Source: Streptomyces sp. NBC_01224 (GTDB taxonomy: Bacteria > Actinomycetota > Actinomycetes > Streptomycetales > Streptomycetaceae). From it: 64,000 nucleotides of DNA. Every line of letters starts with the position of its first letter. Position 1 is the first letter of the stretch. A program made the position numbers and the translations under genes. The stretch lies in assembly GCF_036002945.1 (NCBI RefSeq), contig NZ_CP108529.1, positions 2,046,001 to 2,110,000 on the forward strand. Direction: 5' to 3'. Under the pieces are notes generated by a model. That model was not told where the DNA came from and made no database searches. It saw nothing but the letters and a program-made list of their open reading frames with translations. This document shows, in pieces, positions 27,603-36,889 of this stretch.

Positions 27603-28526
27603 TCAGAACTCCAGCCGCTCGCGCCGGCCCAGTCGCATCACCACGGCGGCGAAGGCCATGGTGACGATGAGCAGTCCGACACCGATCGTTGTCGCGTATC
27701 CGGCCTGCCCGTCACGGAAGGCCGTCTGGTACACGTACAGCGGAAGGACCGTGGTCGAGTAGTCGGGACCACCGGGGCCCACGGTCATGACCTGTACGGC
27801 GGTGAACGCCTCCACGCCGAGGGCCAGGATCCCCATGTAGACCCAGCCCGACTGCACCGTGTCCCAGAGCAGCGGAAGCGTGATCCGGAAGAACGTGGTG
27901 AAGCGGTTGGCCCCGTCGAGGAGCGCCGCCTCGTAGAAGTCCTTCGGGATGGACGCCATGCCGGCCGAGAAGAGGACGACGAAGAATCCGACCGTCGACC
28001 AGACCAGCACCGACATGACGCAGACCAGCGCGAGACTCGGATCGCCCAGCCAGTCCGGCTGGATGGAGCCCAGACCGATTCCCTTCAGTGTCGAATTCAG
28101 CATCCCGCTGACGGGGTTGAAGGCGAACTGGAAGAGCAGGGCGACGATGACGATCGAGAGCACCTGCGGGAAGAAATAAGCGATCTTGTAGAAGGACGAG
28201 CCCCGCACGCCGGAGACCGCGGCATTCTTGCGCCGCCGGCCTCCGACATTGAGCATGAAGGCGAAGAACAGCGCCAGGCCCAGCGTCACCAGCGGCAGCA
28301 GCAGTACGAGCAACACGCTGTGCTGCAACGACTTCCAGAAGACGTCGTCCTTCAGCATCCTCGTGTAGTTGTCGAACCCGACCATCTTGAAGTCCGGGCT
28401 CAGGCCGGTCCAGTCCGTGAACGAGTAGTAAATGGACTGGATGAACGGCCAAATGACGAAGACCGCGTACAACGCCAGTGGGACCACCAAGAACCCCACG
28501 ATGAAACGGTACTTGCCATGCTGCAT
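27603..28526 (-). CDS. ngcF: Carbohydrate ABC transporter permease, MalF-type (NgcF-like)
   Basis: A 307-aa protein with six predicted helices and the EAA loop YEAALLDGANRFTTFFRITL. The first helix is preceded by only a short HGKYRF stretch, as in many actinobacterial MalF-type subunits. It forms the membrane channel with the MalG-type permease. The gene is 50 bases after the binding-protein stop. Confidence 0.82.
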   Translation of the reverse strand: MQHGKYRFIVGFLVVPLALYAVFVIWPFIQSIYYSFTDWTGLSPDFKMVGFDNYTRMLKDDVFWKSLQHSVLLVLLLPLVTLGLALFFAFMLNVGGRRRKNAAVSGVRGSSFYKIAYFFPQVLSIVIVALLFQFAFNPVSGMLNSTLKGIGLGSIQPDWLGDPSLALVCVMSVLVWSTVGFFVVLFSAGMASIPKDFYEAALLDGANRFTTFFRITLPLLWDTVQSGWVYMGILALGVEAFTAVQVMTVGPGGPDYSTTVLPLYVYQTAFRDGQAGYATTIGVGLLIVTMAFAAVVMRLGRRERLEF

Positions 28527-28576
28527 CGTTTACCGACCCCGATCTTTCCGCGGGTGCCGCCGCTGGTGACGGTTGC

Positions 28577-30031
28577 TCACTGGTGCTTGTAGTGCTTGAT
28601 GGACTGATCCTTGGCCGCCGCGTCCGCGAAAGCCTGGATCTTCTTGAGGGTCTCGGCCGGGGTCGCGCGACCGGCCATCATCTCGCCGATACCGGCGACG
28701 CCGATCTGCTCCTTCTGGAGCTTCACGTACCAGTCCTGCAGCCGCGGGTTCACCACGTTGTCGCCGGCCTTCTTCAGCGAGTCGACACCGGCCTGCATGG
28801 CGGTCGACAGGGTCAGACCGTCGGTGCCGCCGTTGAAGGCGCTGAGCGACTTGACCTGCTTGGTGAAGTTCTTCGACGACTCCTCGGAGAGCATGATGCG
28901 CAGCTGCTCCATGCCGCCCTCGGGGTTCTTCGCCTTGGCCGGGACGATGAACGGCTCGCCGCCGGACGCCCAGATGGTGCCGAACGGCATCTTGTCGGAC
29001 GAGTCGAGGCCGGACGGCGGCGCGACCATCATCTTGAAGTCCTTGGGCGTGGTCGGCGCCGCCTCGTTCTCCACCCACGAGCCGTTCGGGATGAACAGCG
29101 CCTTGCCCTTGGTCCACTCGGTCTGCGACTGGATGTGGGTCAGGCCGGGGGTGCCCTTGAGGATGTAGCCCTTCTGGTAGAGCTCGTAGTACGCCTCGAA
29201 CGCCGCCTTCACCGCGGGGTCCATCCAGGCGTTCGGCTCCAGGTTGTCGATCTTGTCGAGAACCCCCCGGCCACCGATCTTGGCGATGAACGGGTAGAGC
29301 GAGAACGGCAGGTAGTACGGGTACTTGCCGGGGTACGTCCAGCCGGCGATGCCCTTCTTCTTCGCCTTCGCGCAGAGGGCGAGCATGTCGTCCCAGTTCT
29401 CGGGGTACTGCGCGTCGAGGTTGTCGAGCGCGGTCTGCGAGTACCAGACGCCGTACACGGTGTACGCGTAGTACATGATCCAGACGGGGTCGCCGTCGAA
29501 CTGCCCCATCTCCAGGACACCCGGGCGCAGCGTGTCGCGGACCTTCTTGGTCGGGTCGTCGATGGACGGGGCGTCCATCAGCGGCGTCAGGTCCAGCAGT
29601 TGCTTCTTGCCGACCAGGACACCCATGTCCATCTGCTCGGCGCCGGAGTTGTCGATCAGGTCCGGCGGGGTGCCGCCGTTGAAGCGCGGCTGCAGCTGCG
29701 ACTGGATCTTCTGGGTCGCGGCGTGCTTGACCTTCGGGGCCTTCGGGAACGCGGCGTTGTACTTCTTCTCCGCGTCGAGGGCGTACTGCTGGCCGAAACC
29801 ACCGTCGAAGATGACTACCTCTAGGGGAGCCGTCTCGTTGACGCCGAGCGGGTTCGTCTTGCTGGTCTTGCCCTTCTCGACCTTCTTGTCGCTGCCGCTG
29901 TCACTGCTCGCACACGCCGACAGGAAGCTCATCGTCGGCACGCTGATCAGGCCGAGTGCGGCAGATCGCTTGATCACATCGCGACGGCCAAGGCCCTCAT
30001 TCTTGTGGGCGGAGGTGGATCCCATGCTCAA
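28577..30031 (-). CDS. ngcE: Chitobiose/N-acetylglucosamine-type binding lipoprotein (NgcE-like)
   Basis: A 484-aa extracellular binding lipoprotein. The leader has a twin arginine (GLGRRDVIKR) followed by a hydrophobic stretch and the lipobox FLSAC, with Cys40 lipidated, so export by Tat is likely. The mature part is a large cluster-1 carbohydrate-binding fold (FNGGTPPDLIDNSG, GKALFIPNGSWVENE). From memory the orthologue SCO6005 binds N,N'-diacetylchitobiose. The operon has a DasR-like site about 240 bases upstream, which would tie it to GlcNAc control. Confidence 0.83.
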   Translation of the reverse strand: MSMGSTSAHKNEGLGRRDVIKRSAALGLISVPTMSFLSACASSDSGSDKKVEKGKTSKTNPLGVNETAPLEVVIFDGGFGQQYALDAEKKYNAAFPKAPKVKHAATQKIQSQLQPRFNGGTPPDLIDNSGAEQMDMGVLVGKKQLLDLTPLMDAPSIDDPTKKVRDTLRPGVLEMGQFDGDPVWIMYYAYTVYGVWYSQTALDNLDAQYPENWDDMLALCAKAKKKGIAGWTYPGKYPYYLPFSLYPFIAKIGGRGVLDKIDNLEPNAWMDPAVKAAFEAYYELYQKGYILKGTPGLTHIQSQTEWTKGKALFIPNGSWVENEAAPTTPKDFKMMVAPPSGLDSSDKMPFGTIWASGGEPFIVPAKAKNPEGGMEQLRIMLSEESSKNFTKQVKSLSAFNGGTDGLTLSTAMQAGVDSLKKAGDNVVNPRLQDWYVKLQKEQIGVAGIGEMMAGRATPAETLKKIQAFADAAAKDQSIKHYKHQ

Positions 30032-30270
30032 GTCCTCGCCTTCTCCAGGACTCAGGCGGTGTGTACCGGTCGCCCGTCGATATTCGCCAGACAGGCGAAG
30101 GGCCCCGCCACCGCGGTCAGTTGCGCTTGGGTAGTGCTGATTTCAGGCTAGCCATGTGCAGTGGGGGGTTGAGGGAGTTCGGACATTGGATCGCACCTGT
30201 TGTGCCGTCCTCGGCCGTTCCCCCGTGTCCCCCTGTCCGCGTCGCCGGAAACGACTGTGCAGACGCCGAC

Positions 30271-30282
30271 AGGTATAGTCCA
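30271..30282 (-). promoter_or_regulatory. DasR-like (dre) site upstream of ngcE
   Basis: On the minus strand TGGACTATACCT matches the dre core TGGTCTAGACCA at 9 of 12 positions. It is in the 497-base divergent gap between ngcE (starts 30031) and the GH92 gene (starts 30529), at similar distance from both. The rest of 30032-30528 shows no gene; it holds both promoters. Confidence 0.45.
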
Positions 30283-30528
30283 CTTGCGACCAACTGAGCA
30301 AGATCGAATGCAAGTTTGAGCAGCAGTCTTTCCCGAGTTGAGACCTCGCGGATACCTGGACCCCGTGCGTCCCGATCCGGGTGTAACGATTTCCGCATTA
30401 CGGTCGATTCCGTCGGCGGTTCACGCCCAACACCCTTGACACATCCCGCCACTTGGCTCCCTACTGGATCCTGCGCAACTCGGTGACAACGTTGTCCAAG
30501 CGCACTTCCTCGGGAGGAATGGCTCGGC

Positions 30529-33500
30529 ATGCAGCCCCGACATGGTTCTCGCAATAGACAAAGCCGTACGGCCGCGCTGATCGCGGCTTCACTGGTTCTG
30601 GTCGTGACAGCCCCCACCGCGGCCGCCGCTCAGTCGGCAGGGACAGGCGAAAAGGGCCAAAGCCCCTTGGGGGAACGGACATTCAGTTCGTCCTTCGAAT
30701 CGGACGAAAAGCAGCCGGACTGGCGTAACACCGTCGAAGAAGGTCCTGACGGAAAGAAGCGGTCATCGGGTGTCGATGGCGGCTTCTCCGCCGGAATACC
30801 GGGCAATGTGACCGACAAGGTGACAGACGTCCGCGCCAGCGGCGAGAACACCGGCGGCGGGGAGGTGAAGGAGAACCTGATCGACGGGGAGTCCGGCACC
30901 AAGTGGCTGTCCTTCGAGCCCACCGCCTGGGTCGAGTTCGATCTCACCGAACCGGTGAAGGTCGTGACATACGCGCTGACGTCGGCCAATGATCACGACG
31001 AGCGCGATCCGAAGGACTGGACCCTGCAGGGCTCCGCCGACGGCAAGGACTGGAAGGACCTCGACTCCCGGACCGGCCAGACGTTCACCGAGCGGTTCCA
31101 GACGAAGTCGTACGATTTCACATCCGACACGGCATACCAGCACTACCGTCTGCAGATCACGAAGAACAACGGCGCCTCCGACGCGACCCAGCTCGCCGAC
31201 GTCCAGTTCTCCGACGGCAGCACCCCGGTCCCGGCGCCCGACTCGATGCGCAGCCAGATCGACCGCGGCCCGTCCGGCTCCCCCACCGCCAAGGCGGGCG
31301 CCGGCTTCACGGGCAAGAAGGCCCTGCGGTACGCCGGTACGCACAAGGCGGACGGCCGGGCCTACTCGTACAACAAGATCTTCGATGTGAGCACGGCTGT
31401 CACCCGCGACACCTCACTCTCCTATCTGATCTACCCCCAGATGGGCGAGACGGACCTCTCCTACCCGGCGACGCATGTCTCGGTGGACCTGGCGTTCACG
31501 GACGGCACGTATCTGAGCGATCTGCGGGCCACCGACAGCAACGGCGGCCTGCTGACCCCGCAGGGCCAGGCCGATGCCAAGCGGCTGTACGTCAACCAGT
31601 GGAACAAGGTCGACTCGACGATCGGCTCGGTCGCGGCGGGCAAGACCGTCGACCGGATTCTGGTGGCGTACGACTCCCCCAAGGGCCCGGCGAAGTTCCA
31701 GGGCTGGATCGACGACATCAAGATCGCCCCGAAGGCACCCGAGAAGCGCCGCTCGCACCTCTCCGACTACGCGTCGACGGTCCGCGGCACCAACTCCAGC
31801 GGTTCCTTCTCGCGCGGCAACAACTTCCCCGCCACCGCGCTCCCGAACGGCTTCAACTTCTGGACGCCGGTCACCAACGCCGGATCGACCAGTTGGCTGT
31901 ACGACTACGCGCGCGGCAACAACGACGACAACCTGCCCACGCTCCAGGCCTTCAGCGCCAGCCATGAGCCGAGCCCGTGGATGGGCGACCGGCAGACCTT
32001 CCAGCTGATGCCGTCGGCGGTCGCCGGCACCCCGGACGCCTCCCGCAAGGCGCGGGCCCTGCCGTTCCACCACGAGAACGAGACGGCGAAGCCGCACTAC
32101 TACGGTGTGACATTCGACAACGGCCTCAAGGCCGAGATGACACCGTCCGACCACGCCGCCCGGATGCGGTTCACCTACCCGGGTGACGACGCGAGCATCG
32201 TCTTCGACAACGTCTCCAACGACGGCGGGCTCACCCTCGACCCGAAGAGCAGCTCCTTCACCGGCTTCTCCGATGTGAAAAGCGGCGGCTCGACCGGCGC
32301 CACCCGCCTCTTCGTCTACGGCGTCTTCGACGCGCCGGTCACCGCGAGCGGCAAGCTGTCCGGCGGTGGTGGCGACGATGTCACGGGCTACCTCCGCTTC
32401 GACGCGGGCAAGGACCGCACGGTCGACCTGCGACTGGCGACCTCACTGATCAGCATCGATCAGGCGAAGCAGAACCTCGCCGCCGAGATCCCCGCCTCCC
32501 GTTCCTTCGGCCGGGTGGAGGACCGGGCGCAGCAGGCCTGGGACGACATCCTGGGCAAGGTGGAGGTCGAGGGCGCAACGGCCGACCAGCTGACCACGCT
32601 GTACTCCAGCCTGTACCGGCTGTATCTGTACCCGAACTCGGGCTTCGAGAAGGTCGGCGGCAAGGACAAGTACGCCAGCCCCTTCTCACCGCAGGTCGGC
32701 TCCGACACCCCGACCCATACGGGCGCGAAGATCGTCGACGGCAAGGTGTACGTCAACAACGGCTTCTGGGACACCTACCGGACGACGTGGCCCGCGTACT
32801 CCCTCCTCACGCCGGACAAGGCCGGCGAGATGGTGGACGGCTTCGTCCAGCAGTACAAGGACGGCGGCTGGATCTCCCGCTGGTCGTCCCCCGGCTACTC
32901 CGATCTGATGACCGGCACCTCTTCGGATGTCGCGTTCGCGGACGCCTATGTCAAGGGCGTGAAGTTCGACGCCGAGGCGGCGTACGACGCGGCTCTGAAG
33001 AACGCCACCGTGGTCCCGCCGTCCTCGGGCGTCGGCCGCAAGGGCATGGAGACGTCCCCGTTCGTCGGCTACGCGAACACCTCCACGCACGAGGGCCTGT
33101 CCTGGTCGCTGGAGGGCTACCTCAACGACTACGGCATCGCGCAGATGGGCCGGGCACTCTACAAGAAGACGAAGAGGGAGCGGTACAAGGAGGAGTCCGA
33201 GTACTTCCTGAACCGCGCCCGCAACTACGTCGACCTCTTCGACGGCAAGGCCGGCTTCTTCCAGGGCAAGGACGCCAAGGGCGACTGGCGGCTCCCGTCG
33301 GACCGGTACGACCCGCGGGTCTGGGGCTACGACTACACGGAGACGAACGGCTGGGGCTACGCCTTCACGGCCCCGCAGGACAGCCGGGGCCTGGCGAACC
33401 TGTACGGCGGCCGTGACGGCCTGGCCAAGAAGCTCGACACGTACTTCTCCACACCGGAGACGGCCGGGCCCGAGTTCGTCGGCTCGTACGGCGGTGTCAT

Positions 33501-34374
33501 CCACGAGATGACCGAGGCTCGTGACGTACGGATGGGCATGTACGGCCACAGCAACCAGGTCGCGCACCATGTCACCTATATGTACGACGCGGCCTCGCAG
33601 CCCTGGAAGACGCAGGAGAAGGTCCGCGAGGTCCTGAGCCGCCTCTACACGGGCAGCGAGATCGGCCAGGGTTACCACGGCGACGAGGACAACGGCGAGC
33701 AGTCGGCCTGGTACCTCTTCTCCTCGCTCGGCTTCTACCCGCTCGTCATGGGCAGTGGCGAGTACGCGATCGGCTCCCCGCTCTTCACGAAGACCACGGT
33801 CCATCTGGAGAACGGCCACGACCTGGTCGTCAGGGCGCCGAAGAACAGCGCGAAGAACATCTATGTGCAGGGCCTGAAGGTCAACGGCAAGAAGTGGAAA
33901 TCGACTTCACTGCCGCACGACCTGCTGGCCAAGGGCGGTGTGCTGGACTTCGACATGGGTGCCGAGCCGTCGTCGTGGGGCACCGGCAAGGACGCGGCGC
34001 CGACCTCGATCACCACGGACGACAAGGTGGCATCGCCGAAGGCAGACGTACTGAAGGGCGAGGGCGCCCTGTTCGACAACACATCGGCCACCTCGGCGTC
34101 GGTCACCTCGGTGGACCTGCCGGTGCCCTCGGCCACGAACGCGGTCCAGTACACGCTGACATCGAGCGCGGCGGACAAGGCCCCGACCGGGTGGGTCCTG
34201 CAGGGCTCGTCGGACGGCACGACGTGGAAGGACCTCGACAAGCGGTCGGCCCAGTCGTTCGCCTGGGACAAGCAGACGAGGGTGTTCTCGGTGAGCACGC
34301 CGGGCTTGTACGCGCACTACCGCCTGGTGTTCGCCGGTGAAGGGAGGCTCGCGGAGCTGGAGTTGCTCTCCTGA
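30529..34374 (+). CDS. Secreted GH92 alpha-mannosidase with flanking F5/8-type domains
   Basis: A 1281-aa secreted enzyme. The signal peptide (RTAALIAASLVLVVTAPT) probably ends near residue 34. Residues about 100-230 are an F5/8 type C (discoidin) domain (WLSFEPTAWVEFDL; DWTLQGSADGKDW). About 415-1150 is the GH92 catalytic part, with NNGFWDTYRTTWPAYSLL, MYGHSNQVAHHV and GYHGDEDNGEQSAWYLFSSL, the regions giving the Ca site and acid/base residues. A second discoidin-like half (GWVLQGSSDGTTWKDLD) closes the protein. GH92 enzymes are Ca-dependent exo-mannosidases, often alpha-1,2, acting on fungal or plant mannans. It is divergent from ngcEFG, suggesting joint scavenging of fungal wall sugars. 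Confidence 0.92.
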   Translation: MQPRHGSRNRQSRTAALIAASLVLVVTAPTAAAAQSAGTGEKGQSPLGERTFSSSFESDEKQPDWRNTVEEGPDGKKRSSGVDGGFSAGIPGNVTDKVTDVRASGENTGGGEVKENLIDGESGTKWLSFEPTAWVEFDLTEPVKVVTYALTSANDHDERDPKDWTLQGSADGKDWKDLDSRTGQTFTERFQTKSYDFTSDTAYQHYRLQITKNNGASDATQLADVQFSDGSTPVPAPDSMRSQIDRGPSGSPTAKAGAGFTGKKALRYAGTHKADGRAYSYNKIFDVSTAVTRDTSLSYLIYPQMGETDLSYPATHVSVDLAFTDGTYLSDLRATDSNGGLLTPQGQADAKRLYVNQWNKVDSTIGSVAAGKTVDRILVAYDSPKGPAKFQGWIDDIKIAPKAPEKRRSHLSDYASTVRGTNSSGSFSRGNNFPATALPNGFNFWTPVTNAGSTSWLYDYARGNNDDNLPTLQAFSASHEPSPWMGDRQTFQLMPSAVAGTPDASRKARALPFHHENETAKPHYYGVTFDNGLKAEMTPSDHAARMRFTYPGDDASIVFDNVSNDGGLTLDPKSSSFTGFSDVKSGGSTGATRLFVYGVFDAPVTASGKLSGGGGDDVTGYLRFDAGKDRTVDLRLATSLISIDQAKQNLAAEIPASRSFGRVEDRAQQAWDDILGKVEVEGATADQLTTLYSSLYRLYLYPNSGFEKVGGKDKYASPFSPQVGSDTPTHTGAKIVDGKVYVNNGFWDTYRTTWPAYSLLTPDKAGEMVDGFVQQYKDGGWISRWSSPGYSDLMTGTSSDVAFADAYVKGVKFDAEAAYDAALKNATVVPPSSGVGRKGMETSPFVGYANTSTHEGLSWSLEGYLNDYGIAQMGRALYKKTKRERYKEESEYFLNRARNYVDLFDGKAGFFQGKDAKGDWRLPSDRYDPRVWGYDYTETNGWGYAFTAPQDSRGLANLYGGRDGLAKKLDTYFSTPETAGPEFVGSYGGVIHEMTEARDVRMGMYGHSNQVAHHVTYMYDAASQPWKTQEKVREVLSRLYTGSEIGQGYHGDEDNGEQSAWYLFSSLGFYPLVMGSGEYAIGSPLFTKTTVHLENGHDLVVRAPKNSAKNIYVQGLKVNGKKWKSTSLPHDLLAKGGVLDFDMGAEPSSWGTGKDAAPTSITTDDKVASPKADVLKGEGALFDNTSATSASVTSVDLPVPSATNAVQYTLTSSAADKAPTGWVLQGSSDGTTWKDLDKRSAQSFAWDKQTRVFSVSTPGLYAHYRLVFAGEGRLAELELLS

Positions 34375-34420
34375 TCCGACGCTCCCCTCGCTTGTGGCAC
34401 CACCCGCGTTCCACACGGAC

Positions 34421-34450
34421 GGCCGGTACCTCCCCTGTGAGGTACCGGCC
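34421..34450. terminator. Terminator between GH92 and the histidine phosphatase
   Basis: A perfect 12-bp stem (GGCCGGTACCTC with its complement) has a 6-base loop, 47 bases after the GH92 stop, and can serve both convergent transcripts. Confidence 0.85.
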
Positions 34451-34542
34451 GCCCTGCGTTGCTCCGAGGGTGGGACGGGGACGACATCACGGCTCCGGTC
34501 GGCCACGGCGCTCAGGACGACGAGGCAGCAGCCGGTGCCCCC

Positions 34543-35214
34543 TCAGCTGGGCACGACACCCTCGCTCCCGCTCGGGGAATCCGGAACAGCCCGGGGGAAC
34601 AGCCCCTCGGGCAATGTCACATTCCACGCCGTCATGACCGGCTGACCGTGCTCGGTGCCGAGCCGGGAGACGGCCCCCGTGGCGAGCTGGAACAGCGTGC
34701 CCTCGGCCGGCGTCAGGCCGAGATAGCGGGCGGTCAGTACGCGCAGGAAGTGGGAGTGGGCAACGAGCGCGATGTCCTCGTCCGCGTCGCGGCTCGCCGC
34801 CTCCACGACTTCGGCCAGCACCCGGTCGGCGCGGGCTCCGACCTCGGCAGGGGTTTCTCCGGGGTGCGCATCGGGGCCGGGGGCGACTCCGTCGGTCCAG
34901 AGGTTCCACTCGGGACGGGTGCGGTGGATCTCCTCGGTGGTCACCCCTTCGTAGCCGCCGTAGTCCCATTCGCGCAGTTCGGGTGTGATGCGGGGGGCGG
35001 CGAGTCCGGCGAGCTCCGCGGTGCGCCGGGCGCGTACCGCGGGACTGACCAGGGTGAGTGCGATCTGCCGGTCGGCGAGCAGGGGCGCCAGCGCGCGTGC
35101 CTGACGTTCGCCGAGGGGGGTCAGGGGCAGGTCGGTGTGGCTCGTGTGCTGCCCGGACCGCGACCACTCGGTCTCGCCGTGCCGGATCAGGATCAACTCG
35201 CCCATGGGTGTCAT
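34543..35214 (-). CDS. Histidine phosphatase superfamily protein
   Basis: A 223-aa phosphoglycerate-mutase-like phosphatase. The phosphohistidine motif LILIRHGETEW is near residue 8, the acid/base glutamate lies in LREWDYGGYEG, and the second histidine is in ALVAHSHFLRVL. Substrate unknown; small phosphate esters are typical. ATG 35214 follows GAGAG; ATG 35205 three codons later is equally possible. Confidence 0.85.
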   Translation of the reverse strand: MTPMGELILIRHGETEWSRSGQHTSHTDLPLTPLGERQARALAPLLADRQIALTLVSPAVRARRTAELAGLAAPRITPELREWDYGGYEGVTTEEIHRTRPEWNLWTDGVAPGPDAHPGETPAEVGARADRVLAEVVEAASRDADEDIALVAHSHFLRVLTARYLGLTPAEGTLFQLATGAVSRLGTEHGQPVMTAWNVTLPEGLFPRAVPDSPSGSEGVVPS

Positions 35215-35399
35215 CCGCTCTCTGTGCTGTTCGTTCCGCGTGGCTCGCAGATCTGCAAACCCGCTGGTCGACCATCGCATTCCGTGCGCCCACGATGAAG
35301 CGGGCGGTGGCTCGTTTCCGGGTACGGCAGCCGCGTGGTCCGCGACATTCCGTCAAATGCCCCAGCCTGACGGACCGGACCCGACAGGGCCGCAACCGG

Positions 35400-35477
35400 T
35401 CACGCGGCGCGCTGCTCCCGGCGGTTGCCACCGCGCAGCAGGGCGAAGACGACGGCGCACAGGACGAGGAAGGCCAT
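35400..35477 (-). pseudogene. Possible C-terminal remnant of a membrane transporter
   Basis: This 25-codon reading, MAFLVLCAVVFALLRGGNR then REQRAA and a stop, has C or G in nearly every third position. It looks like the last helix and basic tail of an MFS-type transporter. The coding signal stops where the divergent HTH gene begins, so the rest of such a gene would be missing. A tiny membrane peptide gene is the alternative. Confidence 0.3.
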
Positions 35478-35492
35478 CCGGAACCGGAGGAA

Positions 35493-35768
35493 ATGGACCT
35501 GCGCACGGTCCTGAACGCGATCTCCGATCCCCTGCGGTGGGGGATCGTCGTGGCCCTGCTCCACGAGCCGGAGGGCACGGCCCGCACCTGCGCGTCCTTC
35601 GACCTGCCGGTCTCCAAGTCGACGACGACGCACCATTTCAGGACCCTGCGGGAGGCGGGGCTGGTCCGGCAGGTGGACCGTGGCAACAGCCGCGCGGCCA
35701 CGCTGCGCAAGGACGAGCTGGACAAGCGTTTCCCGGGGCTGCTGGACCTGATCCGCACCCACTCCTGA
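35493..35768 (+). CDS. Small ArsR-like winged-helix regulator
   Basis: A 91-aa protein. The opening LRTVLNAISDPLRWGIVVAL is the typical first helix pair of ArsR/HxlR-type regulators, SKSTTTHHFRTLREAGLV is the recognition helix and turn, and QVDRGNSRAATLRKDEL is the wing. No metal-binding cysteine pair is seen. It probably represses a neighbouring transporter gene, which may be lost. ATG 35493 follows GGAGGA closely; no better upstream start exists in frame. Confidence 0.8.
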   Translation: MDLRTVLNAISDPLRWGIVVALLHEPEGTARTCASFDLPVSKSTTTHHFRTLREAGLVRQVDRGNSRAATLRKDELDKRFPGLLDLIRTHS

Positions 35769-35800
35769 AGCCGGGCCGGCCGGGCGATGTCACACCGGCT

Positions 35801-36700
35801 TCACGGCGCGGATCCGTCGTCGGTGAGGACTTCACGGATGACGTGTCGTGCGATCGCCGCCATGGCCGGATTCGAGTCCCGGTAGTAGCGCAGTTCGCCG
35901 AGCGCGGTCGACAGCGCCCAGCCGCGGCCTCGTGCCCAGGCCGCGTCATCGGCCCGCAGAGCCGTACGGAAGACGCCGCGCGCGTGGGCCGGCAGCAGGT
36001 ACCACGCCGCGATCAGGTCGACGGCGGCATCGCCCAGCCCCATGCAGCCGAAGTCGATGACGGCGCTGAGCCGTCCGTTCACGAGCAGCAGGTTGCCGGG
36101 TTGCAGATCCGCGTGGATCCAGACCGCCGGACCGGTCGGCGCGGAGGCCCGCAGCGCCGCCTCCCACACGGCGAGCGCCGCGCCGGCGTCCACGGCCTCG
36201 TGCAGCTCCGCGATCGCGGCGCGCGTCGCGGTGTCGCGGGCCGCCAGGGGCTCGCTACGGAAGGACGGCGGCCCGTCGGCGGGATCGATCCGGTGCAACG
36301 CGATGACGAAGTCCGCGAGGTCCGCCGCGAGCGGGCCGGGTTCGACGACCTCCCCGACCGCCGGGTTCGCGCCGTCGAGCCATCGGAAGACCGACCAGTG
36401 CCACGGATAGCCCTCCGCGGGCCCGCCCCTGCCCAGCGGTACGGGGATCGCGGCGGGAAGCGACGGGGCGAGCCGGGGCAGCCAGCGGTGCTCCTTCTCC
36501 ACGTCGCCGGCGGCTCCCGCGGTACGGGGCAGTCGCACCACCAGGTCCTCGCCGAGCCGGTACATGGCGTTGGACGTGCCCACGGGGACGACCGGTTCGA
36601 CGGGCAGTCCGGCCCAGCCCGGGAACTGCGAGGCGATCAGCCGGTGCACGAGGGATTCGCCGATGTCCGGTTCGTCGGCATGCATCTTGCCCATGTGCAT
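35801..36700 (-). CDS. Aminoglycoside phosphotransferase family kinase (APH)
   Basis: A 299-aa kinase-like protein: VVRLPRTAG provides the ATP-lysine/arginine region, VWIHADLQPGNLL the catalytic Brenner-type loop (HADLxxxN), and VIDFGCMGLGD the Mg-binding DFG. The family phosphorylates small molecules including aminoglycosides. Chromosomal copies like this are common in streptomycetes and the substrate is unknown. The start is ATG 36700; ATG 36694 is a close alternative. Confidence 0.82.
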   Translation of the reverse strand: MHMGKMHADEPDIGESLVHRLIASQFPGWAGLPVEPVVPVGTSNAMYRLGEDLVVRLPRTAGAAGDVEKEHRWLPRLAPSLPAAIPVPLGRGGPAEGYPWHWSVFRWLDGANPAVGEVVEPGPLAADLADFVIALHRIDPADGPPSFRSEPLAARDTATRAAIAELHEAVDAGAALAVWEAALRASAPTGPAVWIHADLQPGNLLLVNGRLSAVIDFGCMGLGDAAVDLIAAWYLLPAHARGVFRTALRADDAAWARGRGWALSTALGELRYYRDSNPAMAAIARHVIREVLTDDGSAP

Positions 36701-36889
36701 GAGGACCCTTCAGGAGTGGGGCACCGACCGACGGTTGGCGGCCGACGGCCATCCGAACGCTCGCCCGCACCGCCCGTCAACTCGTTTACCGCACACGGCC
36801 CTCGCCGACCGGACGGCCACAGCCACCTACGGGTGGCACCTTCCCCGATCCCCGGTCCGGTGCGCCCGTGCTCCACTACATTCCGGCGT

